Shown: positions 1 through 8,900 of the stretch, piece after piece
Layout of the letters: each line of letters starts with the position of its first letter
Numbering within the stretch: position 1 is the first letter of the stretch
Origin: Isoetes taiwanensis
Taxonomy: Eukaryota; Streptophyta; Lycopodiopsida; Isoetales; Isoetaceae
Assembly (NCBI GenBank): GCA_021234155.1
Contig: JAJEKV010000078.1
Span: 2,480,001-2,544,000, forward strand
DNA length: 64,000 nucleotides
Direction: 5' to 3'
The notes under the pieces: generated by a model
The model's input: only the letters and a program-made list of their open reading frames with translations
Told to the model about the DNA's origin: nothing
The model's database searches: none
Position numbers and translations under genes: made by a program

Positions 1-690
1 AGTTTAAACTACGCGAAAAAGTTTAAGTAAAGTTTAAATCAGGATTTTTTCTGTGAAATTTTCTTTATATATAACGAGGTAGTTTCTTTATTTTTCTTGT
101 GAAAAAGGTAAACCACTGGCATCGCTCCACAACCTGTGTCCCTTTGCCTTTTTTTCATTTTTTCATAGTTTTTAAGCGTTGTTTTTTTATTGTAGGTCCG
201 GGGTTCCTCCATAGTGAGGCCCTCTTTGTTGCCCCCTCCATTGAGGGGCGTGGCGATGGTGAGCGCCTCGCTCTATGGTCGAATCCGGCGATTTTTGTAG
301 AAAAATAACGAAAAAAAAAAAAGAAAATAAAAATAATAGAACGTAAAACAATAAAAAATGAGGAAAAAAAATGAAATAAAAATAAAAGAAAAAAAAAATA
401 AGAATGAGAAATTTGGTTGCCTACCCTTTTTATCGAAAACAATAGCAGTTAGGGTAGGGAGTTGATTAAGAGAGACTAGGTTTTAGAAGTTCGGAGTGAT
501 CCTTGGCTGAGGCATTGACCCTCGCCGGCGTGCCACATTGAATTGTGCCATCTTTGAGGGTGGGTGTCGTTCGATGTCGTCGAGGATTGCTAGGGTCAAC
601 CTCCCATTGAGGTGTATAGCCCTCTCCCGCCGCTTGTTGGCTTTGGTCACGCGGTGCTAAAAGGTGGGTGTTGTACTCTTATGGAAGGTT
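1..690. other. AT-rich edge region without a gene
   Basis: No supported gene. The first 60 bases are AT-rich and contain GTTTAAACTACGCGAAAAAG near the edge, a motif that recurs in the opposite orientation in 33255-33480. Bases 300-400 are an A-run-rich stretch. The short open frames on both strands are low complexity and overlap each other. Confidence 0.5.
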
Positions 691-694
691 AGGA

Positions 695-787
695 GAATAT
701 TTAATGAGATATACCCTATTTACTGACGGTGTTGTTGACGAAAGTCCAACATTAATATAGGGAGTGGTGTATATTTCATTAAATATT
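695..787. repeat. Foldback (inverted repeat) with 19-bp arms
   Basis: The arm AATATTTAATGAGATATAC (695-713) pairs with GTATATTTCATTAAATATT (769-787) with a single G-U pair. The loop is about 55 bases and holds CCCTATT and AATATAGGG, which can extend the stem. It could be a small MITE remnant or a transcribed hairpin. No gene is evident beside it, and 788-1198 holds nothing I recognise. Confidence 0.6.
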
Positions 788-1198
788 CGTGACTTTGCTT
801 GATGTGGTCTTATGCAATATGTTCAGTTGAGTGCCGCCAACCTCTATGAGGGAGTTTCCTAATGGAGTCAGTAGCTGGGTCATATCATAAGTTGAACTTG
901 TTGAAGAGAATGAGAAAAATGCATTTCACATAACCGTGAACCGTGAATCACAAACTCGATAGATTAACCATAGAGTGCCTATAACTGGCCAACTTGAAAC
1001 TCGGTAGGGGTGCCTATAACCGTCAAGCTTGAAACTTAGTAGTTTATTAGAATCTTAATGAACTATTTCATGGCTTATTGACACTCACTAAAGTGGGTTT
1101 TTTTTTCCCCGGACTTTTTAGGTATTGTTGTTTGCTTTGCTTTCTGGGTTGGCAACTTGGCATATCGCTAGCTATACACAGTTTCTTCTAAAGCTGCT

Positions 1199-2779
1199 AT
1201 GAATCCACAAGAGTTAGACGGGCTTAGACTAGAAGCAGCAGAGCCTCACATGAGCCCTAAAGAAGGACCTAGGGTAGAAGCAGAGCCTCACATGAACCCA
1301 GAGGCCGAGTCCTCTACTAAGATGCAGAGGAAAAGATCAAGACCCCAACAGCCATGGTCCTCCTTAAGACCCGCTTTAATGAATTGGCTCTGTGGAGCGA
1401 ATATATGCCGCCACCCCATCCGAAAGTTAGAGTTGATTACTACAAATGCATTTAAGTATGGCTAGACTTCCACTCAAGTCTCATGAGAGATGCTGAGAGA
1501 GCTTTTGGGCCTCGAATGATAGACCTATAGAACCTGAAAAGATTGATTCTGAAAGGTATGCTTGGATAGATGGCAATGTTTCCGCATTAACCGGAAATAT
1601 GGTTCATGCGGTGGCAAATTTAACTAGTCCGCTTTGAGAGAGTCTTTAAAAGATAAGGTCTGTGGAATGGAACCACGCCTTGGACGAATCGAAAGCTTAG
1701 AAAGGAAACCCATCAACCCCCACTTAGTTAAGAAAGTGTTGGCACAGACTATTAGAGCCAAAGCGTCCCCGGTGAGATTGATAAAGAGTGGGAAGCAAGA
1801 AAAAGGGCGATGCCAAGACTATATGGTTTGCAATGGTGGATTCCTCTCAAATAATCAACAGGACCCGAATTGGTTCAGAACATATGGAACGGTCTTCAAA
1901 TGCAATATCTTGGGTTCTAGTTTTCTTAAAGACGAACCCTATTGTGTTAAATTTCAGAATGATGATGTGCGGTTAGGTACGCGGCCAGGCCCGATGTGAT
2001 AGTAAAGGCCATGATGAAAAACATGAGGGAATCACAAATGCAAAGTTAGACATGGCTCTATCATACGCATTGGTCGCATTAAAGCCGGGTTGGAAAGAAC
2101 AGGGTTGATATTTCCCTACTGGAATGGGGGTTCTTGTGCATCTCTTTTTGTGCATCATGGAGATAATGAGTTTGCCAGGCATGCATTTAAGAGATTAGGG
2201 TATAAGCCTACTGTCGAGGTCGACGTCCATAAGCTTGAGCAACGAAGAAAGCAAGAGTTATATGTTGCTCAAAGAGTGGGTGATCTAACTATGTCGTTTT
2301 TAAGCGGCTTGTTTAAGCTTCATAAAGAGCACCATTTACACATGGACTTGCACATGGGCAATGTCAAAGAGAGAGGATGCATGGACCCCCAGGCTATTTA
2401 TATTGGTATATGTGATTGGGGAGAAGAACGGCTAATAGGCGAGCCTGTGGAAGTGAAGCGGTGGGCATACAAAGGCATGGATGCTGCTGCCAAAAAGGCG
2501 ATTGAGAATGAAAGGCTTGCCTATCCATACATGCATGATGATTTGTATTGGGGTCCAAAAAGATATGGAACTAAGACGGTGCCTGCAAGGGTAGACTTCG
2601 ACCTCTTAGGGGCAGCCAACTTTATCTATTACCTTGCTGATTTTGCACGCAAGCATTCTTTCTTGGAGGCTATGGGTACCAATGAACAAAGCCAGAGGTT
2701 TCGAAACATGTGCGATTATTTGAAGCACTGTGTCGAATCCCCAATACGAGACAAGGCACGCAAGTTTGATCTGAACTAG
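1199..2779 (+). pseudogene. Broken gene for a protein-kinase-like-fold protein
   Basis: The coding signal runs through several frames. An acidic, repetitive N-terminal part (AEPHM twice) begins at 1199. A middle section (about 1500-1999) crosses at least one in-frame stop near 1635. From about 1970 the frame changes at least twice before the last open stretch, 2090-2779. In that stretch residues 84-91 read HMDLHMGN and residues 107-111 read ICDWG. This matches the catalytic loop (HxDLHxxN) and metal-binding DxG of the protein-kinase/aminoglycoside-phosphotransferase fold, with candidate catalytic Asp86, Asn91 and Asp109. The nucleotide-binding lobe is not clear. A polyadenylation-type signal follows at 2986. 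It may be a host gene copy or a transposon cargo gene. The fold assignment rests on these motifs only. Confidence 0.5.
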
Positions 2780-2985
2780 CTACTGAACACCATGCGGAGC
2801 ACTTGGAATTGCTCTACAACACATTGCACAAGACTCCAAATGGAATCAGATTGGATTTCTCAAGTTGGGCTAGGTGCAGACCTTGCTGACCAAGCTGGAC
2901 CAAGTCACGCTTAGCGTGCCATTTATGAGCTCTCTTGTACGCAACCAAAAAAATTATTGATTGAACAATTGCTTTAAATACATTC

Positions 2986-2991
2986 AATAAA
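2986..2991 (+). terminator. Candidate polyadenylation signal AATAAA
   Basis: AATAAA lies about 210 bases downstream of the stop codon of the kinase-like reading frame, in an AT-rich stretch. The position is plausible for its transcript end, but the motif is common in AT-rich DNA. Confidence 0.3.
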
Positions 2992-3145
2992 ACATCTTTG
3001 GAGTTCTTATGTATTTATTTTTGTTGGACTTGATTTTTTTATAATTTATAAGTCATATTGAGTTGTTTTTTATTTTGCGCAGTTAACATAAAGCCTATCC
3101 GCAAGAAAACGAACAAACAACTTACCTAGTGCCAAACACAAAAGA

Positions 3146-4101
3146 ATGTCTCAACAACCGAGTGCGTCTCATCAGAATCCGAGTTCGTCTCATCAGCAGA
3201 CGATAGAAGGGGCTGATGAAACTGGGCAAGGAGGCTTCTCCATGCCGTCCTCTTTGAGATCTCCAGATGCATTTGTATTCCCTTCTCTACCTACATTGTC
3301 GGAGGTTAGGGCACAACAACTACAGAGAGCTAGAGGAACATGCCGGAACAAATGAAGCTGCGGCAAAAAAGAGTTGTTGAGGTTGAGGGCAATGGCGTAT
3401 GGGCCAAGAAAGCAAAAAGTCACAATTACAGAGGTGCATGGAGTTGCCCGTGACATGGGCCCAGCCGCTGCCCACATGGAGCGGATTATGAGGATATCGA
3501 GGCCAATATAGGCGTAAAAATAAATTTGGCCTTGATTGGCCAAGTAGGAGGCGTGTAAGTATAAGGCATAATGACCCAAGATCCCGAAGTCCGAGCTAAA
3601 GCTTTGGAGAGGTGGGTCCAAGTGAAAGGAACAATGATAAAAAACCATGAATTCAGTAAGACGTTTGCCAAGCAAGTGTACTATGAGATTGTAAAAGGGG
3701 AGCCTGTAAATTATGCTAGTAGAAAATGGAAACAAGGAAGCGGTAGTGGTAGCAGCAAGAGAGTGAAGCTCGCGGACGATTCTGAAAGCGCTCTTGCTGA
3801 TGAACCCGTGACTATAACCTATTTGTTTCAAGATGCCATAAAACTTTTAGATGTGGCGGGGCTGCGGCAGTGAAAAAAAAGGATGTAAGAGGTGGATCCC
3901 GAAGGCTCGGTTAGAGAATGAAAGAAGTCGAAACCTCACTGTCGAGGAAAAAACTTTATGCTTAAAAGACCGCAAAAAGCAAGCTCACGACAAGATGGTG
4001 CAAAATTACTAGACACGAAGAATCAACTTGCGCCTTTGGGTAGGGAAAACACGGTGTTGAGAGTAGACAATGAGCATATGCCACAATATCAAGGGCCATT
4101 A
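3146..4101 (+). pseudogene. N-terminal part of a broken Ser/Gln-rich, coiled-coil-like gene
   Basis: An ATG at 3146 opens a Ser/Gln/His-rich start (SQQPSASHQNPSSSHQQ). The frame then shifts near 3345 and again near 3500-3570. The stretch 3571-3873 encodes a charged region with a Gly/Ser linker (GSGSGSS) followed by a basic patch (KRVK). A Lys/Glu-rich, probably helical section (3890-4010) follows in another frame. The reading frame reaches 4101 and is interrupted there by a foldback element. Coding DNA resumes at 4646 with a RING finger on the same strand, so the two halves were probably one gene. I do not recognise the N-terminal part as a named family. Confidence 0.4.
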
Positions 4102-4645
4102 GAGGTAATTTGAGATCTCATTTTGTCCCATTAAGGGATGCTTAAAAGCCACATCAACTTTTAAACCCCAATAAGAGAAGAGCTCCGGTGTATTTTATTC
4201 CAAATTATGTGGCAAGTAGTAATTAATGCAAATTCTAACTAACTTTTTTGTGTCATTTTTCTACTATAACTTTTGATCAAAAACTCCGATTCGAACACTA
4301 TTTGTGGCAATGGATTCGTCTCCTCAAGATCTTTCTAATGACAACCCATTGTTATATCTTTTGGGATGTAAATATATAAGAAAAGAGCAAAAAACCATAT
4401 TTTTTAAGGTTAACACATATGGCTTGTATTGAAATACATCATAACCATATATCACTTGAAAGATCTTTTCATTCTGCATCTAATGCAACAAACGCCGCAA
4501 AGATTTTTCATGAGTAGATCAAAAGTTATAGGGAAAAAAACGGCAATGAATGAAGTTGTTAATGCGCATTAATTGCGGTTTGATGTAGAGTACTCATTCT
4601 ATTGGAGGATTCTTATGGGGACAAAAGGAGATCTCAAATTACCTC
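4102..4645. mobile_element. MITE-like foldback element, 544 bp
   Basis: The left end GAGGTAATTTGAGATCTC (4102-4119) is repeated inverted at the right end GAGATCTCAAATTACCTC (4628-4645). The match continues inward as TTTTGTCCC / GGGGACAAAA, giving terminal inverted repeats of about 28 bp with one or two differences. A second inverted pair lies inside (CTATAACTTTTGATC near 4263 and GATCAAAAGTTATAG near 4518). It has no coding capacity. It sits within a reading frame that continues on both sides, so it appears to be an insertion. I cannot define a clean target-site duplication. Confidence 0.65.
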
Positions 4646-5155
4646 ACGCGTTCCATACCCAACGTTCCCCTTAGAGTCTCCAAGGAGCAGAGTATTGCAT
4701 ACCTCCCTCCCGAATACCTATATGAGAGCCAGTGGGATGATGTAAAGAACGGGGACTTCAGATATTGTCAAGCGTGTGCGGACAATCTTACCCAAGTTGG
4801 TTGGTATGCCTTGGGATGTGGACATCGTCTGCATTTGAGGTGTTTGTTGGATTGGATGGTGGGCAGTAGGTTCTGTCCAGCAGATGATGGATATATTATA
4901 CCAGAGCGCCAGTATGCAATGCTCAACCTGCAATCACGCATGCCTCCCTTGCCACCTCTGATTGCTCGCAGGAGGGATGGAATGGCTCACGCGTTCCATA
5001 CCCAACGTGAGATGGACCTTTGGAGGGGGGTAGAAGAACCGCGTGAAGGTGAAGAGGTACCAGACATTAATCAGTACTTGCCTCCTGCTCCTGGGCCAGC
5101 AGGTGATTGGGTGAACCCTGGTGCGAATGTGGATGCAGACGATTACTTTAATTAA
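4646..5155 (+). pseudogene. C-terminal RING-finger part of the split gene
   Basis: The frame is open through the foldback boundary to the stop at 5153-5155. Ligands of a RING-H2-type zinc finger are visible: C-Q-A-C (codons from 4766), then G-C-G-H (Cys codon at 4817), H-L-R-C (Cys codon at 4841) and F-C-P (Cys codon at 4874). The expected last Cys after C-P-x is missing (CPADD), so one zinc site is incomplete. After the finger comes a Pro-rich, acidic tail ending DDYFN. RING fingers usually act as E3 ubiquitin ligases. With the missing ligand and the upstream insertion this copy is likely inactive. A 23-bp segment starting CTCACGCGTTCCATACC occurs at 4643-4665 and again at 4986-5008. Confidence 0.55.
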
Positions 5156-5374
5156 ACCCATGAGCTATCTACATTATTTTTTTGATATTTTTCCCTAAGA
5201 TCTCAGATGCACATGAATGAACCAACGTTCGTTGACGAGGATTTCTTTGTCTTAATAAAATTTTGGGGGTTGGGTTGCCGCATTGAGTTGTTTGTGTTAT
5301 AGTTAAGTAAAGTAAGTATGTGAGTGAGTCAAAACATCTGCACACGCAACCTATTTGACATCTGGACCTCATGT

Positions 5375-5504
5375 CAGGCTCAGTCTCTTTTGCTTGTCCT
5401 GTTTGTTGTATCTAAAGTGCCCCCTGGGATGAGATCGCTCGCTCATTTTAGGGGGCACTTTAGATATATACAAACAGGATAATCGAAAAAGAGAGTAAGC
5501 CTGG
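5375..5504. repeat. Long imperfect foldback, microRNA-precursor-like
   Basis: Two arms of about 51-54 bases flank a loop of about 24 bases. The inner 15 bp are perfect (TCTAAAGTGCCCCCT against AGGGGGCACTTTAGA). The next part pairs CCTGTTTGT with ACAAACAGG, and the outer ends pair CAGGCT with AGCCTG. Arm length, loop size and scattered mismatches fit a plant MIRNA precursor or a very small MITE. I do not recognise the arm as a known conserved microRNA. Confidence 0.6.
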
Positions 5505-5564
5505 AGCATCTCTTGAATGGTTGTCAGCTCACCAGGCTTGATATTCTCCGCAGCAAACAGTATA

Positions 5565-5825
5565 GACTTCTCAAAATTCTTGTTACCTCCTTTAGAAAGA
5601 GGTTGCTATGACGCCGAGGAGAGATGCCTCTAATTTCAAGCCAAAGTGGTGCTGAGCGTTGTCCATCCATATAGCGGCTGTTAGGCACCAAATCATGGAA
5701 CATCATAACTCCTGCTATTGATGGAGAACCTTGAGCATCACTATGACTTGAAATTAGAGGACGTGTCCTCTTCGTCGTGGTGGTGGATTGTACATCGACG
5801 GAGGTAACAAGGTTTTTGAGTACTC
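5565..5825. repeat. Foldback element, about 75-bp arms
   Basis: The left arm (5570-5645) contains CTTGTTACCTCC and CCTCTAATTTCAAG. The right arm (5746-5820) contains their complements CTTGAAATTAGAGG and GGAGGTAACAAGG in reverse order, with a spacer of about 100 bases. The arms differ at several positions and small indels. It lies only 60 bases from the preceding foldback. No reading frame here is convincing. Confidence 0.55.
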
Positions 5826-5931
5826 TATTTTTATTGTGGCGTGGATGATATCAGCCTAGTGGTTGCTTATTATTCTCAGGGTTCATTTGAGATTGCTTGC
5901 ACTTCGTGGTCTTTGGGCTGAACCCGCATCA

Positions 5932-6086
5932 CCAAATTGGTATTGAATGCCATCTGATTGTGTATCGTACCTCCATCCCTTTCCTTTGCACTGCCATGTA
6001 TACCCATTAGGTATGTAGAGCATGTGCCACCCCAAGGAATGGAGTGCAGGTATACAATCCCGATGGCATTCAAATGCCAATTTGGC
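5932..6086. repeat. Third foldback, microRNA-precursor-like
   Basis: The arm starting CCAAATTGGTATT (5932) followed by GAATGCCATC pairs with GATGGCATTC followed by AAATGCCAATTTGG (ending 6084). The pairing continues inward through ATTGTGTAT / GTATACAAT. The duplex is about 45 bp, imperfect, with a loop of about 50 bases. The open frames drawn through it on both strands follow from the symmetry and are not supported as genes. Confidence 0.55.
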
Positions 6087-6191
6087 GTCTTCGAGATACC
6101 TCACCTATCTAGTGGTTGGGAGGATGTGGATCATGTACCTTGTGAACCTTCGATGGATCGATTCATCCCAACTGGTCCGTGGCTCGCTTGG

Positions 6192-6392
6192 CCCCTTGGC
6201 ATGAATAGATTACTTCTCATCGCCAGGATTCTCGTGGCATGGCGAGGCAAGTCGAGACGAATAAGTCGAGACGGGTCCGATGAAATCTCAGATTGGTCAA
6301 AGTCGCCCTCGGTGATCCGCGGGTGTTTGACCCTTGGCATGCGTGGAATTACTTCTCATCGGAAAGATTACGTGGCATGCGGCGGGGCAAGC
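6192..6392. repeat. Two-copy direct repeat, period about 137 bp
   Basis: CCCTTGGCATG followed by ATTACTTCTCATCG and CGTGGCATG occurs from 6194 and again from 6331, with the same order and spacing and moderate divergence. It lies between the foldback cluster and the 3' end of the hAT relic. No gene is supported here. Confidence 0.5.
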
Positions 6393-6639
6393 CAAACGGA
6401 AGTCAAGCCGGGCTTTGGCGGGGTTCGAGGTTTCTCTAGGCACTTAGGTCGACCCGATGTTATACATGAATGAAGCATGGACCGGTTACAAATTGTTGAA
6501 ATGACCTGAACGTTCATGCATGAAAGAAACGTAAAATAAGGTAAATCGAAATATATAGAAGACAAAAACTTGTAACAAAAAACCTTTACTTTTTATTAAT
6601 AGTACCAAAAACGGTTACAATAGTTTGAACATCCTCTCA

Positions 6640-8900
6640 TACACCCTTCTAGGCATCTTTCTAGGCATCACCATCTTCATCGCCTTCATCATCCGGGGTT
6701 CCGTCCCTCTTACGCATGCTGGCCTAGGTTTCAACCTCCTCCGGCCCTTTTCCCTTCTGCAACGTCCCCGAGATGTGTTTCTTCTCACCGTTGCTTTTGT
6801 TTGTCCGGGCCATTGGCATTGGAGAGTCCGGCCGGGTCACGCGTCCGTTAAGTCCTCAAAGCGATCTCCCGTATTACTTGGACTGGCCTTTCGTATCGGA
6901 CTCCTCTTCTTACGTATCTTATTTGTTGTGAGTCGTCCGAGAACATGTTTTTGTCTAAATCATCTTCGGCATCGACAAAATGGGTGCGTTGAATGTCCTC
7001 ATCCACATGGTTAGCGGCATTTACAAATGCGGCTTTCGTCCTCACCGTCTTGGGTTGTCCTCTTCCACCCGGAATCGCATCCATGCAAGGAAACCGTAGC
7101 TTATCAACTACGGCTGCACCACCGCATTGTTGCGATTCAAAAGCCGCCAATTTGAGAAGTTATATACAAGTTTGTCGACCTTCTTATGCAAGAGGGCGAT
7201 TTCGTGTCACACTATGTATGTACTTATAAGCACTCCAGTTCCTCTCACTTGCACTATTGGAGGATATTAAGGGCCGGATAGTCATTGCAAAGGGCACTGT
7301 AACGTGTCAAGAACTGTCCATGGACTTGCCACCATGCATAAGATTCCATATTTGGTTCCTTCTTGTGGCTCTCGATTGCATCGTGAAGCTCTTCATCGCC
7401 CACCTTCCACTCAAGTATTCGGGTTAACTTCGGCAATGAAAAGTTTGTAGTCCGAAATGTTAGGGTAGAACATTTTGCAACCTTCTTCAATGTACCCATC
7501 ACTTCTTTATCGTATGCTGGTCCATATCGTTGGTTGTGTGGGTCTAAGGCATGTCGCGGCGCCATGAAGATCATTGTAGGACTTCTTCCATCGCTCATTG
7601 AAGTCTCTAAGCGGTCTTCTTGGCTTGCATTGTCAAAGGGGTGCATTGGGGCCATCACGCTTCTAGAAAGGATTGAATGGAGTGCCAGCACCTCGGACCT
7701 TTCCAGTCTTGCCTTCAAAGAATCAAGGGTTTTGATGGCATGACAAACAAAGTTGCATGCACTTGACAACGTTCTTTCGCCTCTCAAAATGTCTCCCTTA
7801 AAGCATTTCTCGAAGGGCGGCTTGCCACCGGTGTTTTGATGCATTTTTTCCGTTCTTCCTTCTCTCCCACTTAAAAACTCAGTATGGGTGAAGGTCGAGA
7901 TAATCGAGTCGCGACACCTAAGCACTCTTTCAAGACAAATGTAATTGGAACCAAACCCGAATCCGGCGAGGATTCATGAGTGCTAGGCCTTCTTGACGCA
8001 ATGACTTGTATATGGCGTAAATTGCCGGCTTCTTTGTGATGAATTTCACGGGACGATGGGCCTTTTGAATGGGATCTTTGAACCAAGTGTGCTATGAAAA
8101 CCAGTCCTTCAAAGAATAAGTTTAGGCAATGGCATTGGCAAATTAGTCGCGTGCACTCCACGAAATTGAGACTCAACAATTCACCCGCTAACTTACAATT
8201 AGATCGTTGTCCATTACGACCTGAAATATTCTCTTGGTCCAAAACTCTCTATCCACGACCTTTGTTTTTTCAAAAAATCCAATCTCCTCGTGACTTGGTC
8301 AGTTTTGGTTTCTACGGTTTTCAAGAATACTTAGCCCCGATGGATACACGATCATGAAGTTTATAAGATGGTCCTTGTTTACATTGCTCCAACCATCGGG
8401 TCACTAGTGAGGCCGGCGGCTTGATGTGTATTTCATCCATCATTTTGTTATTGGCATGTTTGTATGAAGGCAATCCAAAGCCGGCCCGGCTTTGGCAACT
8501 TCCCAGAAGGCTTCTTTCATTGCTTTGTGCTCCAAAATATGTGGAGACAACCCGGCATATAAAAATGCCTCTACAACCTTCAATTCGTCTTCTTCGGGTT
8601 GCTCGATGTTTAAGCAATTGGTCAACCCTCATTGCTTAGTCCTGCCTTTCCACTATTTCAATTGTCTACGCCATTCTTTTTTGCCGTGCTTAACCCTCCC
8701 ATCTACCCTAGTCCATCATCCGTTGGTACATTGCGCCAGCAGAGGGGTGGTGTAATTGATCTTTTCTCGCTTGGCACGGTGAAGGTCCTTCGCTATGGTC
8801 GTATTCTTCGGCTGCTGTTCTTTTTCGACCCAACACTTCAAGTGCATCTTGTCGTGATGTCGTGAGATGCCGTTAAGTTTGCACCCCAATTTTAGGATCC
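6640..8900 (-). pseudogene. hAT-superfamily transposase relic (DUF659 / hAT dimerisation domain)
   Basis: Read on the minus strand the domains appear in the expected order but in changing frames. A possible BED-type zinc finger comes first (C-K-L-N-G then H-L-K-C, about 8890-8825). Next is a DUF659-like segment (AGLSPHILEHKAMKEAFWEV, then a PSYK motif, about 8560-8440). The core follows (7254-8242), including a region like the hAT 'CAAHCLNL' stretch (CHCLNLFFEGL) and YAWWQVHG near 7330. The C-terminal dimerisation domain begins at 7249 with SERNWSAYKYIHSVTRNR. A charged tail reaches about 6650. hAT transposases cut and paste DNA elements with short terminal repeats and 8-bp target duplications. 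At least five frame changes make this copy non-functional. I did not find its terminal repeats. Confidence 0.75.

Noticed and set aside
5958-6473. 171-codon plus-strand open frame
   Set aside because: It crosses the third foldback and the 137-bp direct repeat, has no recognisable domain, and frames on the other strand are equally open.
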